DNA of 21,350 bases, taken from IMG/VR virus record IMGVR_UViG_3300022200_008294, positions 1 to 21,350 of that record, one strand, 5' to 3'. Shown here in pieces: positions 1-5,945 of this stretch. The position numbers and the translations under genes were made by a program. The stretch's first letter is position 1, and the number at the start of each line of letters is the position of its first letter. Under the pieces are notes generated by a model, which searched no databases, was not told the DNA's origin, and worked only from the letters and a program-made list of their open reading frames with translations. Origin of the DNA: a virus.

Positions 1-72
1 CAAAAAGAAATACTCATTCATTTAATAGAAAATGGAACAACATTAAAACCGCCTTATAATGTTAATAAGTGA
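1..72 (+). CDS. C-terminal end of an unidentified protein (partial)
   Basis: The first frame is open from the left edge and stops with TGA at 70-72, giving 23 residues that end in PPYNVNK. The following 61 bases contain no other start on this strand before the next SD site, so this is probably the tail of a gene that begins outside the window. The piece is too short to assign a family. It could also be a chance open frame, so confidence is modest. Confidence 0.4.
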   Translation, partial: QKEILIHLIENGTTLKPPYNVNK

Positions 73-106
73 CATTTAGAGTAGATTTTAGATGATTAAT
101 TAAGCA

Positions 107-112
107 TATAAT
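107..112 (+). promoter_or_regulatory. possible -10 box upstream of the first complete gene
   Basis: A perfect TATAAT lies 21 bases upstream of the start at 134, in the short gap after the partial gene. The region 15-19 bases further upstream has no good TTGACA match, so the call rests on the -10 alone in AT-rich DNA and could be chance. Confidence 0.25.
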
Positions 113-133
113 AATGAATCGTAAGGGGGAAAT

Positions 134-313
134 ATGAGTAAAATTAAAACATTATTAAAATTTATAGATGAAATGGAAAATAACACTCAAGAAGCTATAG
201 AAAATAGAGAAGAGTTTGATGAATATGATCCTATAATATCAGAAGAAAAGGCTTGTTTAGATACTTTATGGATAATAAAAAGAGAAATAGAAAAATTATA
301 TAAAAATGTATAG
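134..313 (+). CDS. small acidic hypothetical protein (59 aa)
   Basis: This gene encodes a 59-residue protein that I do not recognise. The ATG at 134 is preceded by a strong SD site (AAGGGGGA, 123-130) and the frame ends in TAG at 311-313. The product is helical in character and rich in Glu, Lys and Ile, with no Cys motif or membrane segment. The stop sits within the SD region of the next short frame, the tight packing typical of a phage early operon. The length and SD site support a real gene, but nothing points to a function. Confidence 0.6.
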   Translation: MSKIKTLLKFIDEMENNTQEAIENREEFDEYDPIISEEKACLDTLWIIKREIEKLYKNV

Positions 314-324
314 GAGAAATTAAA

Positions 325-369
325 ATGAAAAGAACAATAAACAATACAGTATATTGTATGCACAAATAG
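325..369 (+). CDS. possible 14-residue peptide
   Basis: An ATG at 325 follows AGGAGA (312-317) at proper spacing and runs 14 codons to TAG at 367-369. That stop forms part of the AGGAG of the next gene. The peptide may be a translated leader that couples ribosomes to the downstream gene, or may not be a gene at all. The sequence gives no functional hint. Confidence 0.25.
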   Translation: MKRTINNTVYCMHK

Positions 370-377
370 GAGCAAAA

Positions 378-551
378 ATGGATTTATATCAAGAGGTAAC
401 TGATAGATTAAATGACACCTCGAGAAACGAAGTTAAGTTTTCTCTATTTCTTTTTTTCTATTCCCCCTCCCCACCAAAGGGGACACACCCTGAAATAATT
501 AATCAGTGTGTTAATATTATGGTTAACGTTCATGATAAGGTTAAAAAGTAA
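378..551 (+). CDS. hypothetical protein with a low-complexity middle (57 aa)
   Basis: This is an unrecognised 57-residue protein. The start at 378 is chosen because AGGAG (368-372) precedes it by five bases; an in-frame ATG at 354 has no SD and lies inside the preceding short frame. Residues 1-20 and 37-57 look like ordinary soluble sequence. The middle (about 22-36) is unusual, Phe/Leu-rich then Ser/Pro-rich, and is encoded by an almost pure pyrimidine tract (436-472). That tract could be a late insertion into an older small gene. Confidence 0.5.
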   Translation: MDLYQEVTDRLNDTSRNEVKFSLFLFFYSPSPPKGTHPEIINQCVNIMVNVHDKVKK

Positions 552-585
552 TAGGTGCTTAATGAAACCGACATAGGGAGAAAAT

Positions 586-768
586 ATGATAGAAGTAAGT
601 GATTTAGTTGAGAAATTTCAAGATGCAGTAAGAGAGAAAAACGGCTTTAAAATATCTGTGATAAAGAAGAGATTGGAACTATTAGGTTATACTATTATGG
701 TTGATACAAAGGAACCGACGTTATTACCACTAAACAATGGTACAACCCGTCAGTTGAAGGAGCTTTAA
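586..768 (+). CDS. hypothetical protein (60 aa)
   Basis: This is an unrecognised 60-residue protein with a good SD (AGGGAG, 575-580) and ATG at 586. Its N-terminal half is predicted helical (VSDLVEKFQDAVREKN) and is followed by a basic stretch. Its last 74 bases overlap, on the opposite strand, the 3' end of the RusA-like gene, so the two genes converge and share coding DNA. If only one is real, the RusA-like gene has the stronger evidence because its catalytic motif is recognisable. Confidence 0.55.
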   Translation: MIEVSDLVEKFQDAVREKNGFKISVIKKRLELLGYTIMVDTKEPTLLPLNNGTTRQLKEL

Positions 769-1198
769 TGCTTCTAGTATCGAAAATAAACTTATCATTG
801 ATATCAAGATTCTTTATGGTAGAAAAGCCTTTATATAGGGACTTCTCTCTACCTTTTCTTAAAGAAAGCCAAGTATTATTGTATTTTCTATCAAAGATGC
901 AATCGGTAGGAATTTTTAAACAGTTATCGACATCCATAGACCTAAGCGACAATGTACCGGACTTAGTTAAAATGATGTCTATGGGTTGATACCATGTAAA
1001 AGATACCCTCAGCATGTGAGTATGAGGGTTAAAATGTGATTTTAGTTTTTTTATTTCATTTTGATTATATTCATTTTGAAGTTCAAAGAGGAAATTAGAT
1101 CTCCATTGTCTAGAGCCTTCATTAAAAGAATTGTTTCTCTTATAATAGGCTGAGTTGGTTGAAATAGGTTTAGAGTGTAGTTTCAGTTTAATTTCCAT
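695..1198 (-). CDS. RusA-like Holliday-junction resolvase, antisense to its neighbours
   Basis: RusA-family endonucleases bind four-way DNA junctions as dimers and cut them in a metal-dependent reaction that resolves recombination or replication intermediates. The family signature D-x-DN-x-x-K-x-x-x-D is visible as D89, D91, N92, K95 and D99. A later acidic pair, D132/D135 in LDINDKF, can take the place of the third catalytic Asp, followed by a beta strand ending in CLVVIT. The N-terminus (LHSKPISTNSAYYK) matches the usual RusA opening. At 167 aa it is longer than the roughly 120 aa E. coli protein, mainly because of about 25 extra residues between the two catalytic parts. It is the only leftward gene in the early region. 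An in-frame TGA lies just upstream of the ATG at 1198, fixing the start, yet no SD is present on this strand. It overlaps the 586-768 gene by 74 bases. Confidence 0.8.
   Translation of the reverse strand: MEIKLKLHSKPISTNSAYYKRNNSFNEGSRQWRSNFLFELQNEYNQNEIKKLKSHFNPHTHMLRVSFTWYQPIDIILTKSGTLSLRSMDVDNCLKIPTDCIFDRKYNNTWLSLRKGREKSLYKGFSTIKNLDINDKFIFDTRSIKAPSTDGLYHCLVVITSVPLYQP
1005..1029. repeat. inverted repeat inside the RusA-like gene
   Basis: ACCCTCA (1005-1011) and TGAGGGT (1023-1029) form a perfect 7-bp stem with an 11-base loop. On the plus strand a T-rich tract (1041-1056) follows about 11 bases later, so it might weakly terminate rightward transcripts leaving the small genes at 134-768. 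It lies in coding DNA of the leftward gene, and the gap before the T tract is longer than in a classical terminator. Confidence 0.35.
1118..1146 (+). promoter_or_regulatory. candidate rightward promoter for the primase operon
   Basis: A perfect TATAAT at 1141-1146 has TTCATT (1118-1123) 17 bases upstream, a poor -35 with correct spacing. Transcription would start near 1153 and run into the gene at 1213. The site lies inside the N-terminal coding part of the leftward RusA-like gene. It is supported mainly by the exact -10. Confidence 0.35.
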
Positions 1199-1212
1199 TA
1201 AAGGAGTATATC

Positions 1213-1482
1213 ATGGTTCATTATTATTGTACATGTAGTTTAAACCCTAACAAAGAAAGGGATACTAGGAACGGAAAGACACCATATAGAAAAGTATTGA
1301 CCTGTGCTGAAGGAATATGTAATAATTGTGGTCACTATACGGTTGCCACTAGAGATGAGGTCAACCCGGCTAGTGGTCAATTATACAACTATATTACCGG
1401 ATACAAGCAAGATATAGACAACCAAAAAATATTAAGAAATACACAAAGGAGAGATTCATATGCAAACTGTAGAAACCAGTAA
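1213..1482 (+). CDS. small Cys-rich, probably zinc-binding protein (89 aa)
   Basis: This 89-residue protein is of unknown function. It carries a CxC pair near the N-terminus (YYCTC, residues 5-9), another Cys at 31 and then C36-x-x-C39-G-H41, the spacing expected of a structural zinc site. The start is fixed by AAGGAG (1201-1206) six bases before the ATG. Its end overlaps the start of the primase gene by 23 bases, so the two are probably translationally linked. The same arrangement, CxC followed by CxxCGH and a basic stretch, recurs in the product of 3822-4061, so the two may be diverged paralogues. The polar C-terminal tail (about 60-89) has no recognised motif. Confidence 0.7.
   Translation: MVHYYCTCSLNPNKERDTRNGKTPYRKVLTCAEGICNNCGHYTVATRDEVNPASGQLYNYITGYKQDIDNQKILRNTQRRDSYANCRNQ
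1226..1253 (-). promoter_or_regulatory. candidate leftward promoter for the RusA-like gene
   Basis: On the minus strand TTGTTA (1253-1248) and TACAAT (1231-1226) are separated by 16 bases, a plausible sigma-70 pair. The start would be near 1219, leaving about 20 bases of leader before the ATG at 1198. It lies within the coding sequence of the rightward gene 1213-1482. It is needed if the leftward gene is expressed independently, but it is read by eye only. Confidence 0.3.
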
Positions 1483-3625
1483 AAATCATTATGTGGACAA
1501 TCAAAAAATTTACCAACAAAGCGGATACTCTGTAATTCCCGGAAAATATGCTAGCAAGATGCCGGCTATAAAGAATTGGTCTGAATACTGTTATAGGATG
1601 CCAACAGTTGATGAGGTTGTTTCATGGACGAAAAACTTTAGCCAGACTAATTTAGATCTAGCCTTGGGGGAGTCGTCAGGCGTGGTAGCATTGGACATTG
1701 ATTGCGTAGACCAAAGAATTTTGGACGTTATCATGCCAATGTTACCAACTAGCCCTGTGGTAAAGAAAGGTAGTAAAGGGGAAACGAGATTTTTTAGGTT
1801 TTCAGGTGAAAGCACTGACTCTCTAAAGTTTAATGGTGACATGGTGGTTGAAATTTTGTCTACGAATAAAAAGACAACGATACCGCCAAGTCGCCACCCT
1901 AACGGCTTAGATTATGTATGGACCTCTGAGAAGACTCTTTTAACTATTGATAAAAATGATCTTCCAATATTACCACCGGCTTTATTTGCTCACATAGGCT
2001 CAGTACTCCGTAGCAAATTTCCGGACCTTGTACAGGCTTCTTTAGGTAAGGTCTTTTCGGGTAGAAATGATGAATTATCCTCTCTTTGTGGCACTTTGAT
2101 AAAAGAGGGGATACCTATAGGAAACGCTGTAAACGATCTTATACAATTTGATTTAGAGACAAATGAGCCACCTTTATTTACAGATGCAAATGAATTTAGA
2201 CATACGGAGCCAGTAACAAATGCGTTGGTTTTTTACAGTAATCACTTATCTACTATTAATAACAGACATTATAGAGATTCAAACGCCTACGAACTCCCGA
2301 TTATGCCGAAAGTGTCAAAAAATGACACAAATGGAGGGGAAGAGGGAAAAGCGCCGGTGGCACCGAAAAAACCAAAGCAAAGAAATGTAAACGATATAAT
2401 GTCACTTGCCCCTATTGTGCTAAAGACTCTACATACAACCCTGTTAAATAACAGTTGGATAAAGCAGCCCGATCTTGCCCTAGGTGCAGTTCTTACTTTA
2501 GTAAGTACTCTGACTTCTAGAAAGATTGTTTTTCAGGGCTTGTCACCTAACTTGTATGTGCTTAATATTTCACCTTCTGGCTCTGGAAAAGACAAGCCTC
2601 AAAGCTTTGTTAAGGAAATCTTAATAGACATGAGAGCCGATTCAATGCTAGGTGCAGGAGATTATGTTAGCGATGCCTCCCTTATGGATGGCTTGGCAAA
2701 CAAGCCAGTAAGGTTAGACATTTTAGACGAAGCAGGTGGAATTTTAAGAACGGTTAACTCATCTAAAAGTGATTATGGTGGGAAAATGGCAGACATATTA
2801 GCAGAATTATACACAAGTAGTAACACAAAGTACCTAGGTAGACAGACAGCCGAGGGAAACAAAGGAACATGCTATCGACCTAATGTAAACATATTAGCTT
2901 CTACAACACCTGCCGGTTTTAGTGAGGGAGTAAGTCGTCAAGCCATAGAAAAAGGTCTTATGGGGCGTTTTTTGATCTTCCTAGGGGACAATAATGCAGA
3001 AGCAGTTAGACTTCGCTCTTTTCCAAAGCTGCCTACATATGTAAAGGAACAACTTAATTACTGGTATAGTTTTAGGGTTGAGGATCATGTAGAGGAGGCT
3101 TCTCAGCTAGAACTAGGTGGAATTACACAAAGTTTTATAGAAATTAACGCATCTAGGGGCGCTGAAGAGGAATTAGATGTAATATTTGCAAAATTAGACG
3201 ATTTAAGACGAGAAACTAAACAAGATGATCCTAAATTACCCATTATTGCCCGTTTGTATCAACAAATGGTCAAGTTAGTCATAGTAAGTGCGTGTTGCCG
3301 AACAGTACAGGATGTACCAGTCATTCAGAAAAAGGATGTAGATTTTGCATACGCTCTTATTATGTACTACTATGAAACTATTGGAGAAGTCGTGGATAAG
3401 TATATTTTTGAAAATAAGACGCAAATGAATAGCCAAAAAGTTATCAATACAATTGCAGATAATGGTGGTTTTATGATAAAAGAAGAATTGTATAAGAAAA
3501 CTAGAACGCTTACGAAACGAGAAAGAGATAACATTTTAGAAGACCTTTTAGCTTCTGGCTTGATAACTAGGGATCTAGAGACTATGGATGGTGTTCAGAA
3601 TATAATTTTTAGGAGTGTAAAATGA
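1460..3625 (+). CDS. primase-polymerase fused to DUF3987-type ATPase (replicative primase/helicase)
   Basis: This 721-residue protein is likely the phage's primase and helicase, laying RNA/DNA primers and moving along DNA at the fork. Residues about 15-160 match the bifunctional primase-polymerase (Prim-Pol) domain: an opening like QQSGYSVIPG, the catalytic ALDID (D79, D81), a later acidic residue in VEIL (E131) and the typical PPSRHPNG (142-149). A helical linker with a GRNDELSSLCGTL segment (201-213) follows. The ATPase core has Walker A SPSGSGK (371-377) and Walker B LDILDE (419-424), the DUF3987 pattern. The last 60 residues resemble a winged helix. The start is set by AAAGGAGAG (1445-1453) seven bases before the ATG. 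In the Prim-Pol motif the usual GxHxYF is replaced by GETRFF (107-112), which could alter primase activity. Confidence 0.85.
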   Translation: MQTVETSKNHYVDNQKIYQQSGYSVIPGKYASKMPAIKNWSEYCYRMPTVDEVVSWTKNFSQTNLDLALGESSGVVALDIDCVDQRILDVIMPMLPTSPVVKKGSKGETRFFRFSGESTDSLKFNGDMVVEILSTNKKTTIPPSRHPNGLDYVWTSEKTLLTIDKNDLPILPPALFAHIGSVLRSKFPDLVQASLGKVFSGRNDELSSLCGTLIKEGIPIGNAVNDLIQFDLETNEPPLFTDANEFRHTEPVTNALVFYSNHLSTINNRHYRDSNAYELPIMPKVSKNDTNGGEEGKAPVAPKKPKQRNVNDIMSLAPIVLKTLHTTLLNNSWIKQPDLALGAVLTLVSTLTSRKIVFQGLSPNLYVLNISPSGSGKDKPQSFVKEILIDMRADSMLGAGDYVSDASLMDGLANKPVRLDILDEAGGILRTVNSSKSDYGGKMADILAELYTSSNTKYLGRQTAEGNKGTCYRPNVNILASTTPAGFSEGVSRQAIEKGLMGRFLIFLGDNNAEAVRLRSFPKLPTYVKEQLNYWYSFRVEDHVEEASQLELGGITQSFIEINASRGAEEELDVIFAKLDDLRRETKQDDPKLPIIARLYQQMVKLVIVSACCRTVQDVPVIQKKDVDFAYALIMYYYETIGEVVDKYIFENKTQMNSQKVINTIADNGGFMIKEELYKKTRTLTKRERDNILEDLLASGLITRDLETMDGVQNIIFRSVK

Positions 3626-3825
3626 GTAAAGTATTAATACTTAATGAAGTATACGATCAAATGAAAAACCAAGACCTGTTAATATGTACACTAGAAGAAA
3701 AGTTGCGTATTGCAACCGAGGCTTTTAATAAAATAATTGAAGATGTATGGTTAGAACAGGCTGTAGATATTGCATCAGAGGCTTTAAGCTCGATAGAGCG
3801 TTGTGAGACCGGAGGTCGAACGTGA
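3622..3825 (+). CDS. helical hypothetical protein (67 aa)
   Basis: This is an unrecognised 67-residue protein that looks almost wholly alpha-helical, with a possible short coiled coil around residues 20-55. It begins in an ATGA overlap with the stop of the primase gene, with AGGAG (3611-3615) upstream. It ends in a GTGA overlap with the next gene, so all three are probably co-translated. Its position directly behind the primase suggests a replication accessory role, which is inference from position only. Confidence 0.65.
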   Translation: MSKVLILNEVYDQMKNQDLLICTLEEKLRIATEAFNKIIEDVWLEQAVDIASEALSSIERCETGGRT

Positions 3826-4061
3826 AATTAGGAGCATTAGAATATTTTTGTAACTGTATAACGAAGAACTACAAAGAACACGTTACAGCACCTGACTCTG
3901 AGGGTAACTGTGTTTACTGTGGTCACCATGCAATAAAGCGCCAGATAACAATGGTTGACATTAGATACCATGAGAAAAACGGTGATAGAATAAACCTTCT
4001 TAAAAGGGAATATTTAGAAGTAATAATTAAAGATCGTCGTTATGCTGAAAAAGTAAACTAA
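3822..4061 (+). CDS. small Cys-rich, probably zinc-binding protein (79 aa), GTG start
   Basis: This 79-residue protein is of unknown function. It has CNC near residues 9-11 and C30-x-x-C33-G-H-H, a likely zinc site that mirrors the one in the product of 1213-1482 (CTC followed by CNNCGHY). The remainder is basic and partly helical. The GTG at 3822 is chosen because GGAGGT (3811-3816) precedes it at the right distance and the codon overlaps the upstream stop as GTGA. The two Cys-rich proteins flank the primase gene, which hints at related roles near DNA or RNA, but no activity can be named. Confidence 0.65.
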   Translation: MKLGALEYFCNCITKNYKEHVTAPDSEGNCVYCGHHAIKRQITMVDIRYHEKNGDRINLLKREYLEVIIKDRRYAEKVN

Positions 4062-4106
4062 TACTTAGATTATCAATACCGTTAACATAAGTAAATAGGA
4101 GATATC

Positions 4107-4934
4107 ATGAAAAAGTTAACTAATGGATTTAATGAGAAATGTTCAAACGAGGAGTACCACGACGACCGTGAATACAAATCCAGTTCTGCATTAAAATTAA
4201 TTCTAAAAGATCCAAGACAGTACTACAAGAATTATGTATTAAATGAGCCTCAAAACTTTAATTCTGACGCGCTTTCTATCGGCTCTTATGCTCACACTAG
4301 AGTATTAGAACCTCACTTAGAAGAAGTCGAATATGCGATTTTTACAGGGACTCGTAGATCGGGCGACGTTTGGAAAGAGTTTAAAGAAGCTAATGAAGGT
4401 AAAACCATTATTACGGCTTCTCAAAAAAGTCTTGTTGATGGCATGATGAGAAGTTATGAGGAAGCTAGTGTTAAGTTAGGGAGTGCTGAAAATGAAACGG
4501 AAGTAATGATTTCATCATTTTTCTCTGGTGGTGAGGCTGAAGAAACACTTTGTGGTGAGATTAATGGTTATAAAGTAAAGACTAGATTCGATTATAGAAA
4601 AGAGTTTGAAGACTTTGGCTCTATAAACGATCTAAAGACTACAGCAGCAGCCATAGGCTCGGCTTCTCTTGAAGAGATCGAAGATATTTGTAAGCACTGG
4701 GGATATGATGTAAGCGCTGCTTTATATGTAGATCTTGCCGAACAGGTTACAGGTAAACCACATGATTTTTACTTTGTGTTTGTTAGTAAAAAAGACCTAG
4801 GGACAAAGATCTTTAAAGCCAGTGAGGCAATGTTGCAACGAGGTAGAGACAGTTATTTAAAAGCGATTGAAATTTTGAAGGTAGCCGAGTCTACTGGAGT
4901 TTATTTTGAGAATAAAATTGAGGAGTTAAGGTAA
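4107..4934 (+). CDS. RecE/exonuclease VIII-like PD-(D/E)XK exonuclease
   Basis: This 275-residue protein resembles the phage RecE-like exonuclease family (Pfam PF12684/DUF3799 type). Such enzymes digest one strand of double-stranded DNA ends and hand the single strand to an annealing protein. Visible motifs are SIGSYAHTRVLEP (57-69, with the conserved GxxxH), RFDYR (160-164, the metal-binding Asp D162), NDLKTT (174-179, the D-x-K core with D175 and K177), and the helix with Y200 and Y207 that follows in this family. The length suits a free-standing exonuclease domain. AGGAG (4097-4101) fixes the ATG. The DUF669 gene about 1 kb downstream is a typical companion in phage recombination modules, so the pair may act together with the RusA-like resolvase. 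Confidence 0.82.
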   Translation: MKKLTNGFNEKCSNEEYHDDREYKSSSALKLILKDPRQYYKNYVLNEPQNFNSDALSIGSYAHTRVLEPHLEEVEYAIFTGTRRSGDVWKEFKEANEGKTIITASQKSLVDGMMRSYEEASVKLGSAENETEVMISSFFSGGEAEETLCGEINGYKVKTRFDYRKEFEDFGSINDLKTTAAAIGSASLEEIEDICKHWGYDVSAALYVDLAEQVTGKPHDFYFVFVSKKDLGTKIFKASEAMLQRGRDSYLKAIEILKVAESTGVYFENKIEELR

Positions 4935-5086
4935 TGTTTGAACTAAGCAGTATAGAAATAGTTTATTATGATGTATCATTAAATCAATTATTAATAGTGG
5001 AGTCCGATGCTGCCTCTATAACCATGGTAGTAATAGGTATGTTTGGTAGTGATACGCATCATTATGTAGGAACACTAGATGCCTGA
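4934..5086 (+). CDS. hypothetical protein (50 aa)
   Basis: This is an unrecognised 50-residue protein, mostly short hydrophobic beta-like segments. The ATG overlaps the stop of the exonuclease gene (TAATG), and AGGAG at 4921-4925 is correctly placed. Its own stop overlaps the following start at 5079. The double overlap makes a real, translationally coupled gene likely despite the small size. Confidence 0.55.
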   Translation: MFELSSIEIVYYDVSLNQLLIVESDAASITMVVIGMFGSDTHHYVGTLDA

Positions 5087-5276
5087 TAAATTTATCATTA
5101 GATTAACTATAGATAGATTGCAATCATTAGTTGAAAATAAACCCAACCATTGTGATTTTGAATATTTTAAAGCATTAATAATAAAGTTAGAGAAACTACT
5201 AGAGCCGACTTGTGGAACATGCGAAGAGCATTGTGGAAACGATTGGTGCGTAACTAAAGGAGATAAAGATGAGTAA
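5079..5276 (+). CDS. hypothetical protein with Cys-rich C-terminus (65 aa)
   Basis: This 65-residue protein is of unknown function. Its N-terminal 45 residues look helical. A compact cluster of four cysteines with a His follows (CGTCEEHCGNDWC, residues about 45-57), which could bind zinc or form disulphides. The SD is weak (AGGA, 5068-5071), so expression probably depends on coupling to the overlapping upstream gene. Its end overlaps the next ATG by eight bases. Confidence 0.55.
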   Translation: MPDKFIIRLTIDRLQSLVENKPNHCDFEYFKALIIKLEKLLEPTCGTCEEHCGNDWCVTKGDKDE

Positions 5277-5451
5277 AGCAGATGATTTTGATAAGAACAT
5301 GGCAGAGATTTATTTAAGTATTGATGAGCAAAGCGAATTTAGGGATGGCTTTATTGATGATCTTCTTGAGGAAAATTACCAACTTAAATGTAAAATTGAC
5401 AGACTTGAAGATCACTTAAAGTTTTTACTTAGAAATGGTAAGAAATTATGA
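5269..5451 (+). CDS. acidic coiled-coil hypothetical protein (60 aa)
   Basis: This 60-residue protein is unrecognised, with an acidic first half and a likely short coiled coil at about 30-55 (DDLLEENYQLKCKIDRLEDH). A strong SD (AAGGAG, 5257-5262) precedes the ATG, and the gene overlaps the preceding one. The stop overlaps an ATG at 5448 that opens a 21-codon frame. Confidence 0.6.
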   Translation: MSKADDFDKNMAEIYLSIDEQSEFRDGFIDDLLEENYQLKCKIDRLEDHLKFLLRNGKKL

Positions 5452-5513
5452 TACGATTTATAACGAACGTGGCGTTGTTAGCAGCGTTAGCTTATGTAGC
5501 GAGGAATATTTAA
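5448..5513 (+). CDS. possible 21-residue single-span membrane peptide
   Basis: A 21-codon frame opens in an ATGA overlap with the preceding stop and closes in a TAATG overlap with the next ATG, exactly filling the gap between two genes. The encoded peptide has a basic residue at position 3 and a hydrophobic run (VALLAALAYVA) long enough to cross or enter a membrane. The SD is weak (GGTAAG). The precise fit at both ends supports translation; the function is unknown. Confidence 0.4.
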   Translation: MIRFITNVALLAALAYVARNI

Positions 5514-5653
5514 TGGCAACAGCAAAAGAAAGACAGATTGCAAGAGATAAAAAGGTTGATGAGAACGGAAATAAACTTTCTGTTATTTTAGAGAAACTAG
5601 AGAAACTTGGGGATTTAATTGAGTCTCTTAAAGATAAAAAGGGTAAGAAATGA
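5513..5653 (+). CDS. basic helical hypothetical protein (46 aa)
   Basis: This 46-residue Lys/Glu-rich helical protein is unrecognised. A start at 5513 is preferred over an in-frame ATG at 5435, because GAGGAA (5501-5506) precedes it and the ATG overlaps the stop of the small frame before it. The 5435 start would lie inside another gene and add a stretch unlike the rest of the protein. The stop overlaps the next start (ATGA at 5650). Confidence 0.5.
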   Translation: MATAKERQIARDKKVDENGNKLSVILEKLEKLGDLIESLKDKKGKK

Positions 5654-5943
5654 ACGGTAAACAGGCAAGGAAGCTAAGGCGCATGTTACAATGTGACCTA
5701 TCCCCTAAATCGGACGATAGAGAGCATGGAGCAATTGCTGTAGGTGGTAAAATTATTGCCCAAATACAGCCCGATGGAAACCACACAGAAAGAGAAGCGC
5801 CTATTGTAGAGGCAAAAACTACTGAATCAAGATATCTGTATAGAGAGTGTAAGAAAATATTACAGAGTAACAAAAATCCAGAGGTTAAACTTCAATTGAG
5901 AAGAGATCTCACAATCAAGTCGGAAGAAGCCGACAAGGAGTAA
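5650..5943 (+). CDS. hypothetical protein with basic N-terminus (97 aa)
   Basis: This 97-residue protein starts with a strongly basic helix (GKQARKLRRML) of a kind seen in small phage proteins that probably touch nucleic acid. A short beta-like middle and a charged helical C-terminal half follow. It is tightly linked to both neighbours: the start overlaps the previous stop, and its 3' end carries the AAGGAG that serves the DUF669 gene. No enzyme motif is visible. The location just before a ssDNA-binding-type gene suggests a DNA-related role, by position only. Confidence 0.65.
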   Translation: MNGKQARKLRRMLQCDLSPKSDDREHGAIAVGGKIIAQIQPDGNHTEREAPIVEAKTTESRYLYRECKKILQSNKNPEVKLQLRRDLTIKSEEADKE

Positions 5944-5945
5944 TT

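Noticed and set aside
768-989. 73-codon rightward frame opposite the resolvase gene
   Set aside because: It has no recognisable domain and lies fully antisense to the RusA-like gene, whose catalytic motif is clear. The TAATG junction with the previous gene is probably chance.
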